Origin: Pogostemon cablin
Taxonomy: Eukaryota > Streptophyta > Magnoliopsida > Lamiales > Lamiaceae
Length of the DNA: 64,000 nt
Assembly (NCBI GenBank): GCA_023678885.1
Contig: CM042987.1
Coordinates: forward strand, 29,598,927 to 29,662,926
Reading direction: 5' to 3'
Shown piece by piece: positions 11,750 through 22,183 of the stretch. The stretch's first letter is position 1; every line of letters begins with the position of its first letter. A program made the position numbers and the translations under genes. The notes under the pieces are model-generated. The model made no database searches, was not told where the DNA came from, and saw nothing but the letters and a program-made list of their open reading frames with translations.

Positions 11750-12420
11750 ATAATACTTAAGGAACATCTAGGCCTTAAGTTGATATCACCAGGAGTATCC
11801 CCATACAGTAGTCCAGGATTTCTGGTTCGAAATCATGGAGAAGTCAAGAGAGAAAAGCCAAGACTTGTGATCAACTATAAATAGATCAACAATATCTTGG
11901 AGTTCGATGGATACTACATACCAAGTAGGGAATACTTGGTCAACTGTATCAAGAATGCCAAGGTATTTTCGAAGTTCGATTGCAAATCTGGATTCTACCA
12001 GATTATGATGGAGGAAGGTAGCAAGAAGTTTACAGCCTTCTCCACACCGCAAGGACATTATATCTGAAATGTCATGCCTATGGGTTTGGCAAACGCACCC
12101 CAGATATATCAAAGAAAGATGGATAATCTTTTCAAAGATTATTTATCATTCATGTTCGTTTATGTGGATGACATCCTCATAGCTTCAAAGAACATGAAGG
12201 AGCATTTGGCGCATTTGGGAGTATTTTCAGAAGTGTGTCACAAGGAAGGATTGGTGCTTTCTGAAAAGAAGACAGTAATAGCAACAAGACAGATCGAGTT
12301 TCTTGGAGTAGATATCGATGAGTCCGGGATCATTCTACAACCACACATTGTAGAAAAGGTTCAGGGATTTTCTGAAGATCTCAAGGACAAGAAGGAACTC
12401 CAAAGCTTCCTATGAGTTGT
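11750..12420 (+). pseudogene. Pararetroviral reverse transcriptase region
   Basis: One frame with nonsense codons (11881-11883 and 12065-12067 among them) carries the palm motifs in order: SPYSSPGFLV and KPRLVINYK early, FSKFDCKSGFYQI, then MPMGLANAPQIYQRKMD and the catalytic FVYVDDIL (about 12155-12180), ending near EFLGVDID. YVDD with a GLANAPQIYQ-type motif points to Caulimoviridae rather than Ty1/copia. Stops make it inactive. Confidence 0.85.
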
Positions 12421-12985
12421 TAACTTTGCTGGAATGCTCATCAACAATCTAGCACAATACAGAAAGATGTTCGGTCCTCTATTAAAGAAGATGCTGAGTT
12501 CAAATAGGAGAAATCACACCGAGAGATGGTTAAATAACTAAAAGAGGTTTGCAAAAAACTCCTGAAGTTAGCCATTCCAAACGACGAGGATGATCTGGTA
12601 CTATATACAGATGCCGTGACTATTGATGGGCAGCGGTTCTAACTAAGTCCACAACGGAATGAGAGGTGTCATGCAGATATTGTAGCGGACTCTTTGCGGA
12701 GAATGAGGCAAATAGATGACACATTAATGAAAATGAGTTCTTTGCGATTCGGAAGGCGTTAAAAAAATGGCCGCTATTTCTTCTAGCGAAGAAATTTATC
12801 CTTAAAATTGATAACACGAGTTTCAAAGTCTTTTTGAAAAATAAAATTAAATCTAAACCAGAAAAGGCTAGACTTTTAAGATGGCAAGTTGAATGTCAAT
12901 ATTATGATTTTAATATTGTCATTATTAAATCTGTTGATAATGTTTTGGCAGATTTCCTGATAAGAGATGGAGGGAGGTGAGATAG
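12421..12985 (+). pseudogene. Pararetroviral RNase H and connection region
   Basis: Following the RT, broken frames keep family-like blocks: a YTDA catalytic-type segment near 12605, a NEKEL-like block near 12730, and LRWQVECQYYDFNI with NVLADFLIRDG near the end (12880-12975), the usual C-terminus of the polyprotein in this family. Several stops and shifts are present. Confidence 0.7.
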
Positions 12986-13470
12986 ACTCTATCCTAATCG
13001 TTTCAAGGCACCTGATGGACAACCTTGAGTTGCTCAAAAGGGAATTCGAGAATCTGGTGCTCAATGCTAGGCTTGCCGAAAAGTACAAGAGATTGATCGA
13101 ACCAAAGTGTCCAATCGCATACGAGACTGTATCCGCAACAATGCAGGTCTATTCGAGAAAATACGAGAGTCACTCCTCCAAGCTGTTGATAACAATCAAC
13201 AAAATGAGAGTAGTCGAGAACGGGGCTCTAAACCCGGAGCAAGGGATTCAAGTACCCTTAGCACAAGTCCTGGATTAGAACTTCCAAAGGAAGAACTGGT
13301 CCAAGAAAAAATTGAGACTCTAGAGTCACATCTAGAGTCATCGAGTCAACCCAGCACCTCTGGGGTTAAAGAGGAAGAGATCAGCCTTAGGCCAATGACG
13401 AGCACTGCTAAGGCTGATATTAACATATCTTATTTTTCTCATTGGCAGGGATATCAATCTAGCTAGGAAA
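12967..13470 (+). pseudogene. Pararetroviral 3' ORF, N-terminal part
   Basis: Two overlapping open stretches (12967-13278 and 13107-13466) lie directly after, and slightly overlap, the RNase H end. The first is charged and Leu-rich (possible helix near LELLKREFENLVL). The second is Ser/Glu-rich. A frameshift where they overlap probably split one ORF. Its position matches the extra ORF downstream of the polyprotein in some genera; no domain is recognised. Confidence 0.45.
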
Positions 13471-13489
13471 AATTAAATATCAGACAAGG

Positions 13490-13991
13490 AATCCATCCGA
13501 AAAAATGCCGGATAGATATATCAGAGGAATACCCCCGAGTTTGGATGAGAGAGGGCTCAAGTCCAAGCGATGTAAAATAGTGGTATGATTTTGGGGCTTT
13601 AGCCTCAATGTATACTGTTTCACCAAGTTTTCCGGAACTTTCAAAACTACAAGACTGGCTAGGGAAAGCAGTCGTGAAGTCATGGGAAAACAATGTGACG
13701 TTGTATAGAGGAGATGTATTGGAACTCTACTTTACCAGTGCAGTTCCAGAACCGGTGGGGAAAGGAAACCATGAGGCCTTTCATTTTATCAAGCTCAGAA
13801 GACCAGATGTCGGGGCATCAAACAAAATCAAAGAGTCTTCTGGAAAGGAACCAATCCTGGTTTCTACTTACTCCGAGGATCAAATCTTGATGCGAAGAGC
13901 GAGAGGTTCGTATGCCTGCATTCAAGCCATGGATCAGGTGAAGTACCCATTTAAGCTCGAACACAAGTCTATGAATGGGTCTTTTCTGTAA
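13490..13991 (+). pseudogene. Pararetroviral 3' ORF, C-terminal part
   Basis: The region is open from 13608 to the stop at 13989-13991, with the same phase readable upstream to about 13490 apart from a TAG near 13576 (just before WYDFGALASMYT). It has hydrophobic/aromatic blocks including WLGKAVVKSW and FHFIKLRRPDV. I read it as the rest of the 3' ORF. Function unknown. Confidence 0.45.
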
Positions 13992-14466
13992 AATACCTTA
14001 ACAGGAAAGAAGACAATATTTGCTGAAAAGGCTTTTGAAGAAAAGCGAGAGCTTTTTTGGAAAAACAAGATACTGGTGAGTAAACAGACTCATCGAAAAT
14101 ATTGTAACATGACCCATTTTGGGCAGTGGACGAACAAAATATGTACAAGATGCTCTACCCAAACAAAACCAGAGTTTGGAAAAGGAGTAAGGTTGGGCAT
14201 AGGGAGAATAAGAATTGCTGAACCCCCTCCAGCAAGGGATACACGTGGAAAGAAGAGGGTAAAACCTCTTCAAAACACCCAAGAACCAAAGGACCCTTCG
14301 GACACTAAAGGCGACAAATGACTCTTCAAAAAAGTAAGAGTCGGATGACTTTTCCGAAGGGGTAACAGACATGTGACCTCTGTAAAAGACAAGAAAGATG
14401 GCCCAAAAGAAGGCATCCGATGCAGAAAGAGGGACCAGCCAGCTGCTAAAGTTGGCATCCAATGCA

Positions 14467-14558
14467 GATGACGTAAGTATAGTGACATAAGCAGTGACGT
14501 CACAAAAGATTAAGAGGCTTTGAAGTCCGGAATTCAGAACCGAGAGCTTCTATAAATA
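14467..14558 (+). promoter_or_regulatory. Viral promoter: TGACG motifs and TATA box
   Basis: TGACGTAAG at 14469-14477 and TGACGTCA at 14495-14502 lie about 50-80 bp upstream of TATAAATA (14551-14558). Paired TGACG motifs at this distance resemble the as-1 element of the caulimovirus 35S promoter, bound by plant TGA bZIP factors. Whether it still acts is unknown, because a MITE now lies within 4 bp downstream of the TATA box. Confidence 0.7.
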
Positions 14559-14561
14559 ATA

Positions 14562-14815
14562 CTCCCTCCATCCCGGAGAAGTTGGTATAATTTTTTTGGG
14601 TACGGAGATTAAGGAGTATAATAATTTAATGTAAAGTGAAGTGAGAGAAATAATATTTAATATGTAGTGAGTAGTTGTATTAAAGGTGATATGTTGGGCC
14701 CATGAGAATAGATTAATTATTTTTGTGTGGGTCCCATGTATTAAAAAGGAAATGTGCCAACTTTAGTGGGACAAACCAAAAGGAAAGTGTGTCAACTTCT
14801 ATGGGATGAAGGGAG
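14562..14815. mobile_element. Stowaway-type MITE, family B, at the viral start site
   Basis: Starts CTCCCTCCATCCCGGAGAAG and ends TATGGGATGAAGGGAG, with TA at 14560-14561 and 14816-14817. The interior (GGAGATTAAGGAGTATAATA and following) matches 54237-54490 and, more weakly, 54798-55051. It sits between the TATA box and the expected viral transcription start. Confidence 0.88.
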
Positions 14816-14866
14816 TAGTTTTGAGGAAGCAGAAGGCATAGACCATCACCCTCTGTTTTCTCTTTC

Positions 14867-14872
14867 AATAAA
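14867..14872 (+). terminator. Viral poly(A) signal
   Basis: AATAAA followed by a T-rich stretch about 60 bp downstream of the TATA box when the MITE is discounted. Pararetroviral RNA is terminally redundant and carries its poly(A) signal in the leader just past the start site. Confidence 0.55.
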
Positions 14873-15126
14873 CATTGTAGTTTCTTTCCTTTCTTTGTAC
14901 GAGTGTTTCTGTTCCAGCTACCATATGTAGCTAGAGGAGTCTTCTCCTCTTATTTGAGTGCTATGAGTGTGTAGAAGGGCTCGTTAGCTGCCTATAGTAG
15001 AGTCCATATTAAATATTTCCATTCCATAAATAAATAATATTGGGCTGCTGCCTGAAGCATGTAACCATTCATTTTATTCTGCAACCTTAATCTCCATAAT
15101 TTCTGACGAAAAACAATAACAGCATC

Positions 15127-15237
15127 ATGTACACCCGGTGTAGGAAACGAACCAGGGTTGTGCTGAGGTCCGCTGAAGCAACGGGATTGAACCGTCTCAC
15201 TGCGGGGCGCGTGGTTGGCTGTGAGGAGCAGCTGTAA
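15127..15237 (+). other. Arginine-rich 36-codon ORF in a GC-rich block
   Basis: ATG at 15127 to TAA at 15235-15237, beginning MYTRCRKRTRVVLRS. It lies in a GC-rich segment (15130-15262) bounded by ACACCCGGTG and ATACCCGGTG in otherwise AT-rich DNA. It could be a leader sORF of the virus, part of the structured leader, or unrelated captured DNA. Confidence 0.3.
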
Positions 15238-16117
15238 AACCTCCCGGATACCCGGTGGATTAACAGTAAAAAATGGTACTGTTACTATTTTAAGTTGGTT
15301 AGTTATGAGATTAATGTTGTTTAATTAAATATACGGAAGCATGTTGGACCTAATATGGTCGTAATGGACTATGTCTATTTTCAAAAATAAGAATTTGATG
15401 AAAAATTGGGTGAAAATGAGTACGTAAAGGTATAAAAGCCATTTTATTAAATAAATCTGGAAATAGTAAAAGGAATGGTTGGTACCTAGCAAAACTTTGG
15501 AAGATTCTAATATTTGGGACGGTTTTGAAGAAATTTCAAAAGGTATGGGATGAAATTGGAGAAAAAATAAGGTATGGGACTAAATCAAAACTTTTGGAAA
15601 AGGTATGGGACTAAATCAGATATTTTAAGTATTTTGGGACTGTTTTGGATAAAGTAAAAAGCTGTGTGATGTTTTTGGTATTTAACTCTTACTAATCGAG
15701 ACGAGTTCGAACTACTGATGGGGTGTCGTAGCTTGATCTACGTCGATTTTGTGCTCTTTCACGATGCAATAATCAAGGGGGTGTTTTCGAGCAAGAAACG
15801 CGCAAACATGATCGACAGAATGAGACGAGCTTGGAGAAGGATATTCGGAAATCATTCAAGTTTTTTGATTTGGATGATGATGGTTTCATTTCTTGTGAGG
15901 ATCTACGAGTTGCATTGTCAAGGTTAGGGTTGTGGGATGAGGGTGATGTCAAAGTCTGCAGGTCCATGATCGATGTTTATGATACTAATGCAGATGGTTT
16001 GCTTGATTTTGATGAGTTTAAGAATACGATGCTTATGACAAAATAATCTTGAAGTAGGTGTGATGTACGTTAGAAATCTTTGTTTTGTCTGCATTAGTTT
16101 TTTAATCTTAATCTTGT

Positions 16118-16350
16118 ACTCCCTTCATCTCACATTAATAGTTATGTTTGTTTTTTGTATTGAGATAAATAAATAATATTGTGATTTGCTGTATTAGTGT
16201 TGTGTGTAACCCTATAAAAATGGAGTATGCTTCATTTAATTGTTTTACACGAGTCTCATTTGCCAAAAATAAAAAAATACTAATAATATTTTGGAAAGTT
16301 GTATTAATGTTGTTTGTGGGCGTAACTATTGAGATGAGAATTGAGATACC
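16118..16350. mobile_element. Degenerate Stowaway-like element 3' of the CML gene
   Basis: CTCCCTTCATCTCACATTAA at the left and the inverse CAATAGTTACGCCC-type sequence at the right frame a 230-bp AT-rich stretch. Ends and TSD are uncertain. Confidence 0.35.
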
Positions 16351-16624
16351 CAAAATGGTAGTAATAATATATAACTATGAATATTCATTTGTTTGGAAAG
16401 CTTTCCCCCTCCCCCTCCATCTAATTTGTGCTGTAGATCAGGCCAATGTAATAAACATCGTCAAATAAATAAGCTAGTGTTGAAATAAAAGATGAAAAGA
16501 GTATTGATTAAAGGCCAGTATCTAGTTGAAAGAAACAAAATCAATTGATCCAATCTTCTAAGAAGCCTACATATATATATATATATATGAAGACTGAATC
16601 CAAATAGCTTCAAATTCTTCGATC

Positions 16625-18943
16625 TTATACAGCTTGGCTTTCGTCTGTAGACCTTCGATATCGCTTGTTTCTTTGACATTTAGCGAGATGAGCTTGATGA
16701 ATTTCGACCAACAGGCGAGGATCCTCCTCCAAAACTTTGAGGTACTCGTCTTGCTCACTGATCTTGTGCATATTGTCCAAGATCACCGATAAAGCTCCAT
16801 CGAGCAAAGTCTTTGCAGCATAGCGTTTCCCAAAAGCATAAAACGAGAGAGAGTTTTTACAGCTCAACTGGCACACGATATACTTCCCACAGTAGTCCTT
16901 GAGATGCTCCACTTGATACTTATCTGCAAACACTAAGAGATCACAGGCCAGGATCTCGTCAAGGTGAGCTTCTGCTGTGTACAAATAGTTAACGAATGCC
17001 TCAAGAACGCAATGCGTTACATCATATATCTTGATGGTGTTGCTGATGCTCTCTATCATCTCATTTTCAAGCATGGCCCTGAAAACTGGAGATCGGCTCA
17101 TCTGGTGGAAACCAAACCATGATTAGCAAAACAGTTAGAGAGTGTTTGGTTCATAAAGAGCTAATATTGCTCCATGAGCCTTAAAATTTTATTAAAAATA
17201 AGGGAGTTACACACTAATAATTGCACTTGAACGAGCTTAATTTCCTTCTAAGCCCATTAGTTAAAACTAACGGGCATGGTGCATTACAACTTAAGGAGGA
17301 TCGAGGTGTGTTATTATATCCTATGAAACTAATAATTAAAACAATTTTCATATTTATTCCTTGTTTATGATATTTTAAGCTTATTAAGCCACGTTTAAGA
17401 ACTTTAATGAACCAAACACTCTCTTAAAATTGGAGCCCTCAAGCTAGACACAAGTCACACGCCAACATCTGGGTCCATTTGGATTGAGGGATTTGTAAAT
17501 CCTTCAACTATGCCCTTCTACTTTTAATGGTACTCTTGACAACGGCCTGGCTGGTTTAGGTGGAACAACGGCCAAGGCGTTCTGCCACATTTGATTGTAA
17601 AGACTGATATAACTTATAAGTGGAAGTACTATATATATTGGGTATATTTGAGTTTCGATATAATATGTTGACTAGAAAAATATAATAAAAAATTATAAAA
17701 TGGAATTTGAGTCGAGTCAAGTCAAGTCAAGAGATACACTAGTTCTTTCTCCTTAAGACGAAATTGTCCCGCTCTGGTGTTTACGGTTCGATGACAATTA
17801 TCTCCAAGATACAACGACTCACATCTTGGCACTATAAATCACAAGATACGAACCAACCGATATTATGAACTCAACTTACCTTAGGAGTAGGACGATATAT
17901 AAATACACTATAAATTCTTTAAGCAACTCAAACTTCATTGGACATCTACGACACGTGTGTCTTTGAGTGAGTTTGAAAAAGTGTACTTTCAAGTTTAGAT
18001 CAAGTGAAATTCCAATGACGAATTATGGAAATAAAGGGTTTATTATAGATTTCAATGCGTATTTTCGTGAATTGATGCAACTTATGGAATGAATTTTAAA
18101 TTTAAATTCAAATTTTTTTTATGAAAAGACACAATTTAATTATGATTCATACCCTCCCATCGCATCTTTTCATAGACACACTTCAATCTAATAGATTGCA
18201 TTTTAAGGTGACTTTTCCATTCACCTAAAATTTCCAACAATATGGATGTATTGGTACAAGGACACATTTCATGAATGGTGTGGTGTAGATGTCCAAGAAA
18301 AACTCAGGCTACTTTGTAATGTATAAATCTTTCAAAGATGACCACCCCTTGAACTAAAATATCATGCAAATACTATAGCATGAAAGTTGCCCATTTTCTT
18401 AACATGCTGCCTTAAAGTTAGTATCAATTAACATACTCAATTACCCTAAGCCCTAAACTCAACCCAACCAAACCATGCAAATTAATGAGCAAGTGATTAT
18501 AGCTTAATTTCTTGTTTCCAAATTCAACTACATATGATTGTGATTTGTTCTGTAATTGAAAAAGATAATTGGTATGAAATATGAATGACCTAATTCATTC
18601 GCATTCCAGCAAAATTCGAACCAACTCAAAGGGCCCGTTTATCGGCCCGCTAAACCGGCCCGGCCCAGTGACATTGAAATTGAAATAGAGATAGAGAGAA
18701 TATTAAAAAGCGAGCGTGGAGTACCAGTACAGAACGATGGGCCGGAATGGGAGACGAGTCGGCGGAATCGGAGGAGGCAGTAGCGACCAGAACGACGTCG
18801 GAGGAGCTGAATGGCGTGTTGATAGATAGCAGGCTAAGGAAGTTCAGTTTCGACTTGAGATCTTTGATCTCCTCATTCTCGACGGAGGTGGATAGCGAGC
18901 GGCGGCGCCGCCTCACGTTGTATGGGGGAGTGTAAGGCGGCAT
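16625..18943 (-). CDS. BTB/POZ domain protein, At4g08455-like
   Basis: Two exons on the minus strand: exon 1 from ATG 18943 to 18725 (73 codons) and exon 2 from 17101 to the TAA at 16625 (158 codons), total 231 aa, close to the usual length of this family. The donor is CTG/GTACTC at 18724; the acceptor is CCACCAG before 17101; phase 0. The BTB fold spans about residues 48-150: a variable strand ending SSPIPAHRSVL, then MSRSPVFRAMLENEM and FVNYLYTAEAHLDEI. The splice falls inside the domain. The C-terminal helical part (DPRLLVEIHQAHLAKCQ) follows. Related BTB proteins are thought to be CUL3 ubiquitin-ligase substrate adaptors. The N-terminus is basic (RRRRR at 11-15) and lacks a signal peptide. 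The 1.6-kb intron holds a PIF/Harbinger-type MITE. Looks intact. Confidence 0.88.
17138..17423. mobile_element. PIF/Harbinger-type MITE in the BTB gene intron
   Basis: 286 bp with ends GAGAGTGTTTGGTTCATAAA and, inverted, GAGAGTGTTTGGTTCATTAA, flanked by TTA at 17135-17137 and 17424-17426, the target preference of PIF/Harbinger. It ends 34 bp inside the intron from the acceptor of exon 2. Confidence 0.85.
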
Positions 18944-19191
18944 GATTTTCACGGCTGATTAGTCGTTGATATGAGAAAACTAGAAAGAAATACACAAAAT
19001 TCAACACGTTGTCAATGCCCACATTGGGGGACGTATATAATAAAGTATAAGCCCTAGTCTATAGATTTGGGCTTAAGATATCTATTTTGTCATTTTGATC
19101 CTAATATTCCAAAAAATATCAATTTTTAGGTTGATGTGACACCCAAAATAATATTATTATACTTAACCCATTACATATGGGTAGAGATGTT

Positions 19192-19913
19192 AATACGGTT
19201 CGGGACCGTATGTCTGACCCATTTAGCCCGGAAAAATGTAGGTTTAGGTTTGTATAAGTAGTGACCCGTTTAAATCAGATCATTTTTGGCCCGGACTGAT
19301 TAGCCCGCGGCCCTATAGGGCTAGCCTTAGGTTAATAGGGTTGGCCCGGTTAGCCCGATTAAATTTTTTATAATAAAAAATTAATTAATAATATATTTAA
19401 ATTAATAAAATTAATAATAATTTTTTATGTTAACAAATAATTTCTATTGATAATTATATTTAATAGTAATTTAATACCCTCTGACTTATTACATTTTTGT
19501 TGGTTTGTCATTTTAAAATAAAATAATTTAAGAATAAAGTATGTGAGACATTTTAAAAAGTAATATTGAAAATAAAATACCTTAATTCACAAATAATATT
19601 AACGTATTTGGAATCCTAAAATTCTTTTTTATTTTTACGTATAAACTTATAAATTTATAGTTCATTATTAATGTTAGAATAACATTTCATGTATTTTTAA
19701 TGTTTAATTATGTTTCAAATTAAATTAATATATTTTTATTTTTTATTCACCGACCCATTAGTGGCCCGTTTAGCCCGAGGCCCGCTAGGGTTAGAGTTAG
19801 GTTCACATAAATGACGGTCCGTTTAACATGGACCGCTTAACCCGTGGTCAGTTTAGCCGTAGTCCTATAAGTTTGGCCCTATAGGTTAAGGTCCAGCCCA
19901 TTTAACATCCCTA
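19192..19913. mobile_element. hAT-like element, TAGCCCG type
   Basis: Ends TAGAGATGTTAATACGG and, inverted, TAGGGATGTTAAATGGG. Perfect 8-bp TSD CATATGGG at 19184-19191 and 19914-19921. Both subterminal regions repeat TTAGCCCG / GGCCCG words; the middle is AT-rich. No transposase. It lies about 250 bp upstream of the BTB gene start. Confidence 0.85.
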
Positions 19914-20044
19914 CATATGGGTCTCATACGCAACACTAACACAATTATCCACTACATATTAAAATATTATTTCTCTCACCTCATTAACTCTCACCTCATT
20001 ACACAATAAAATATTATACTTCTTAATTCACGTAGATTGTCGCA

Positions 20045-20575
20045 CGTGAGATCACTTTACACTTTTTAAATTAGATATCACTTTCGTTATAAAAAAATTA
20101 TTATTTTCACTATAAAATGTTACTCCCTCCGTCCCAAGAATACATTCGCACTTTCCATTATGGTCCGTCCCAAGAATACTTTCACCCCCTAAAAATGAAA
20201 ACAATACAAACAATATTAATAACCTTACAATACTACAATATTACAAAAATGTCACCTCCTTTTTACCGCAATCTAGTCAAAGTCAACTATATCATACACT
20301 TTATTATACCCAATTACTCAAAATACCCTCTTTCTTTCTTACATCACACTAACAAAAAATTACTTATCTTAAACTCCGTACCAGAGAATACACGAATGTA
20401 TTCCTGGGACGGAGGGAGTATCATTTATCATTTATATTATAAATAAATTGTTCATTAAATAGCATTATCACTCATCATTAGTTGAATATCACTTTTTAAT
20501 ACTAGTATACTTAAAAAATTATCACTTTTTATCCGTCTCACATGAGCTTTATATGAGATGGTGTCACGCAGTTTA
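20045..20575. mobile_element. ATCACTTT-type MITE split by a Stowaway
   Basis: Left part TGTCGCACGTGAGATCAC followed by ATCACTTTCGTTATAA words; right part with ATCACTTTT, CCGTCTCACATGAG and TGTCACGCAG. The word set matches 58866-59563, and the two halves flank the Stowaway at 20123-20418. Ends approximate. Confidence 0.6.
20123..20418. mobile_element. Stowaway-type MITE, family A
   Basis: Starts CTCCCTCCGTCCCAAGAATA and ends TTCCTGGGACGGAGGGAG, with TA at 20121-20122 and 20419-20420. The interior closely matches 603-909. It is inserted in the ATCACTTT-type MITE. Confidence 0.9.
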
Positions 20576-20703
20576 ACTATGTTTATTTAGACTTTATAAA
20601 ATCAATTTCTTATTTAAATTTCAAATTCACATTTTATAGGAGTATTAATTTTATATTCAATAATGTATATTCTCGGTCTCATGAATAACATTATTAGCAT
20701 TAA

Positions 20704-20864
20704 GGACTACTTGGTTCGGATTTTATAATTGGAATAGTAATGGATTTCATTAAGAAGGTAAATCATAATGAGATTAAAAGTGATTGAATGATGAAGAATA
20801 GTTATTGAAGCATGAGAATGATTGAGGAAATTTGATTTCTATTAAATCAAACAAGCATCAACGG
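20704..20864. mobile_element. Possible PIF/Harbinger-like MITE
   Basis: Weak inverted ends (ACTTGGTTCGGATTT against GCTTGTTTGATTT) between TAA at 20701-20703 and 20865-20867. The rest of 20865-21470 shows no clear feature except a GC-richer gene-like flank from about 21360. Confidence 0.35.
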
Positions 20865-21470
20865 TAAGGATCAATATATTTTCATTTTAATTAATCTTAA
20901 CCATTTTTTTCTATTTTCGTCGTCCCGCTCAAATGGTTTTATTTTTTTTTTACACTCATGTGACATACATACACTTACTAATACAATTAAAGTATGAGTT
21001 CCACACACCCACTAATAGAATTAAAATATGAGACTCACACACCCACTAAATATTAAATAATAATATTGTTTAATTCACATTCAAAAATATTAGAGTGACT
21101 TTATAAGTATCAAACGATTTATCTTTTTATAAACTTAAACTTTTAGATAAGGTAGTCATTTAACGTGGTATCAGAGTCTTAATAGAAAATTCCACAAGGT
21201 TTGATGCAAAAATTAACCTCACATAGAGATATAATATTTTAATTTATAATAGATAATTGTATTAATTTTATTTTTTTTTTAAAATTGTTAAAAAACGCTG
21301 ACAAACTGTATAATTAAAAAACGCTGATACTCGAATTGTGAAGAAAATACCATTTTCTCATCAAAGAAGTCGCCACCGGTGGAAATATGTTGCCATTGCC
21401 GGAGAAGGGCACTTCTTCAGACCCTCTCTCGTCCGTCCTCTTCCTCATAGCTCCACACATCACCGCCAGC

Positions 21471-22183
21471 CAGTGGCGGACACATGATTTCCGTCGAGGG
21501 GGGCCAAACTTTTCTCATACAACTTGTTCTACAAATTTTAAGAAGAATTATTTTATTTACCAACTTTTAGTAACATTTTTCTAAAGATGTTTTAGTATTT
21601 TTAATTGTATTATGTAAGAGTAACAATTTTGAAACTAAAGTCATTAAAATTATTAAATAAATATGTTATTTAGAGGGAAAATAAATAAATAAAAGAGAGG
21701 AGAGGGGGGCCCAACTTTTCTCATACAATAGTTCGTGTTTTTTGTTCTACAAATTTTAAGAAGAATTATTTTATTTACCAACTTTTATTAACATTTTTCT
21801 AAAGATGTTTTAGTATTTTTAATTGTATTATGTAAGAGTAACAATTTTAAAACTAAAAATTATTAAATAAATATGTTATTTAGAGGGAAAATAAATAAAT
21901 AGAAAGATGTTTTAGTATTTTTAATTGTATTATGTAAGAGTAACAATTTTAAAACTAAAAATTATTAAATAAATATGTTATTTAGAGGGAAAATAAATAA
22001 ATAAAAGAGAGGAAAAAAATAACAGTGCTGCATAAATCGAACACGAGACCTTTAAAACTAAAACATCCTCACTTCACCACTTGGACACAAAAGTATTACA
22101 AGAAAATTTCTATATCTATACTAGTAATTTTTAGAAGTTCAGGGGGCCCAGTGCCCCCCTAACCCTCTGTGCGTCCGCCACTG
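21471..22183. mobile_element. hAT-type element, CAGTGGCGGA ends, with internal repeats
   Basis: 713 bp with ends CAGTGGCGGACACATG and, inverted, CAGTGGCGGACGCACAG. Perfect 8-bp TSD CCGCCAGC at 21463-21470 and 22184-22191. The interior holds about two and a half tandem copies of a roughly 190-bp unit (from 21517, 21720 and 21902), each with AAAGATGTTTTAGTATTT and AAATATGTTATTTAGAGGG. Non-autonomous. Confidence 0.88.

Larger units (their letters stand above)
8875..15262 (+). mobile_element. Endogenous pararetrovirus (Caulimoviridae), decayed, about one genome unit
   Basis: The order primer binding site, coiled-coil region, coat protein, aspartic protease, reverse transcriptase, RNase H, 3' ORF, TATA promoter, poly(A) signal and leader is that of plant pararetroviruses. 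Genera with a polyprotein followed by a 3' ORF (florendovirus-like, tungrovirus-like) fit best. Length is about 6.1 kb without the MITE, shorter than typical 7-8 kb genomes. I see no movement protein domain before the coat protein, so the 5' third may be deleted or too decayed to read. In-frame stops and frame changes occur in every domain; it cannot encode the polyprotein. No LTRs and no integrase. Confidence 0.8.
8394..15688. mobile_element. MULE-like insertion enclosing an endogenous pararetrovirus
   Basis: The ends form a long imperfect inverted repeat. The left end reads GGGCTTAAAACCAAAAAGG, the right end inverted GAGTTAAATACCAAAAAC, and both continue with TCACAC, CTTTTTACTT, AGTCCCA and TTAGTCCCA blocks over at least 100 bp (left arm split by the MITE at 8440-8725). 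Flanks are TTACTAACC (8385-8393) and TTACTAATC (15689-15697), a 9-bp TSD with one mismatch. Excision on paper rejoins the CML frame. No transposase is visible; the interior is viral (8875 to about 15262) plus about 100 bp and 230 bp of non-viral DNA on either side. It is either a MULE that captured viral DNA or a MULE into which the virus later integrated. Confidence 0.7.
8059..16046 (+). pseudogene. CML45/46-like EF-hand calcium sensor, interrupted and dead
   Basis: Three pieces (8059-8073, 8285-8393, 15698-16046) join into an intronless frame of about 157 codons once two insertions and one copy of each TSD are removed. The family are calmodulin-like Ca2+ sensors. The first EF-hand loop, DKDGDGLVSID, is followed by TAG at 8350-8352 where Glu at loop position 12 is expected (GAG to TAG). 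EF-hand 2 is degenerate, as is usual in the CML45/46 group. A frameshift lies between about 15780 and 15831. The C-terminal pair is well kept: loops DLDDDGFISCED and DTNADGLLDFDE, with SRLGLWDE between them, typical of CML45/46. The stop is TAA at 16044-16046. The stop, the frameshift and the insertions make it non-functional, although 15831-16046 could still be translated as a two-EF-hand fragment. Confidence 0.85.
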
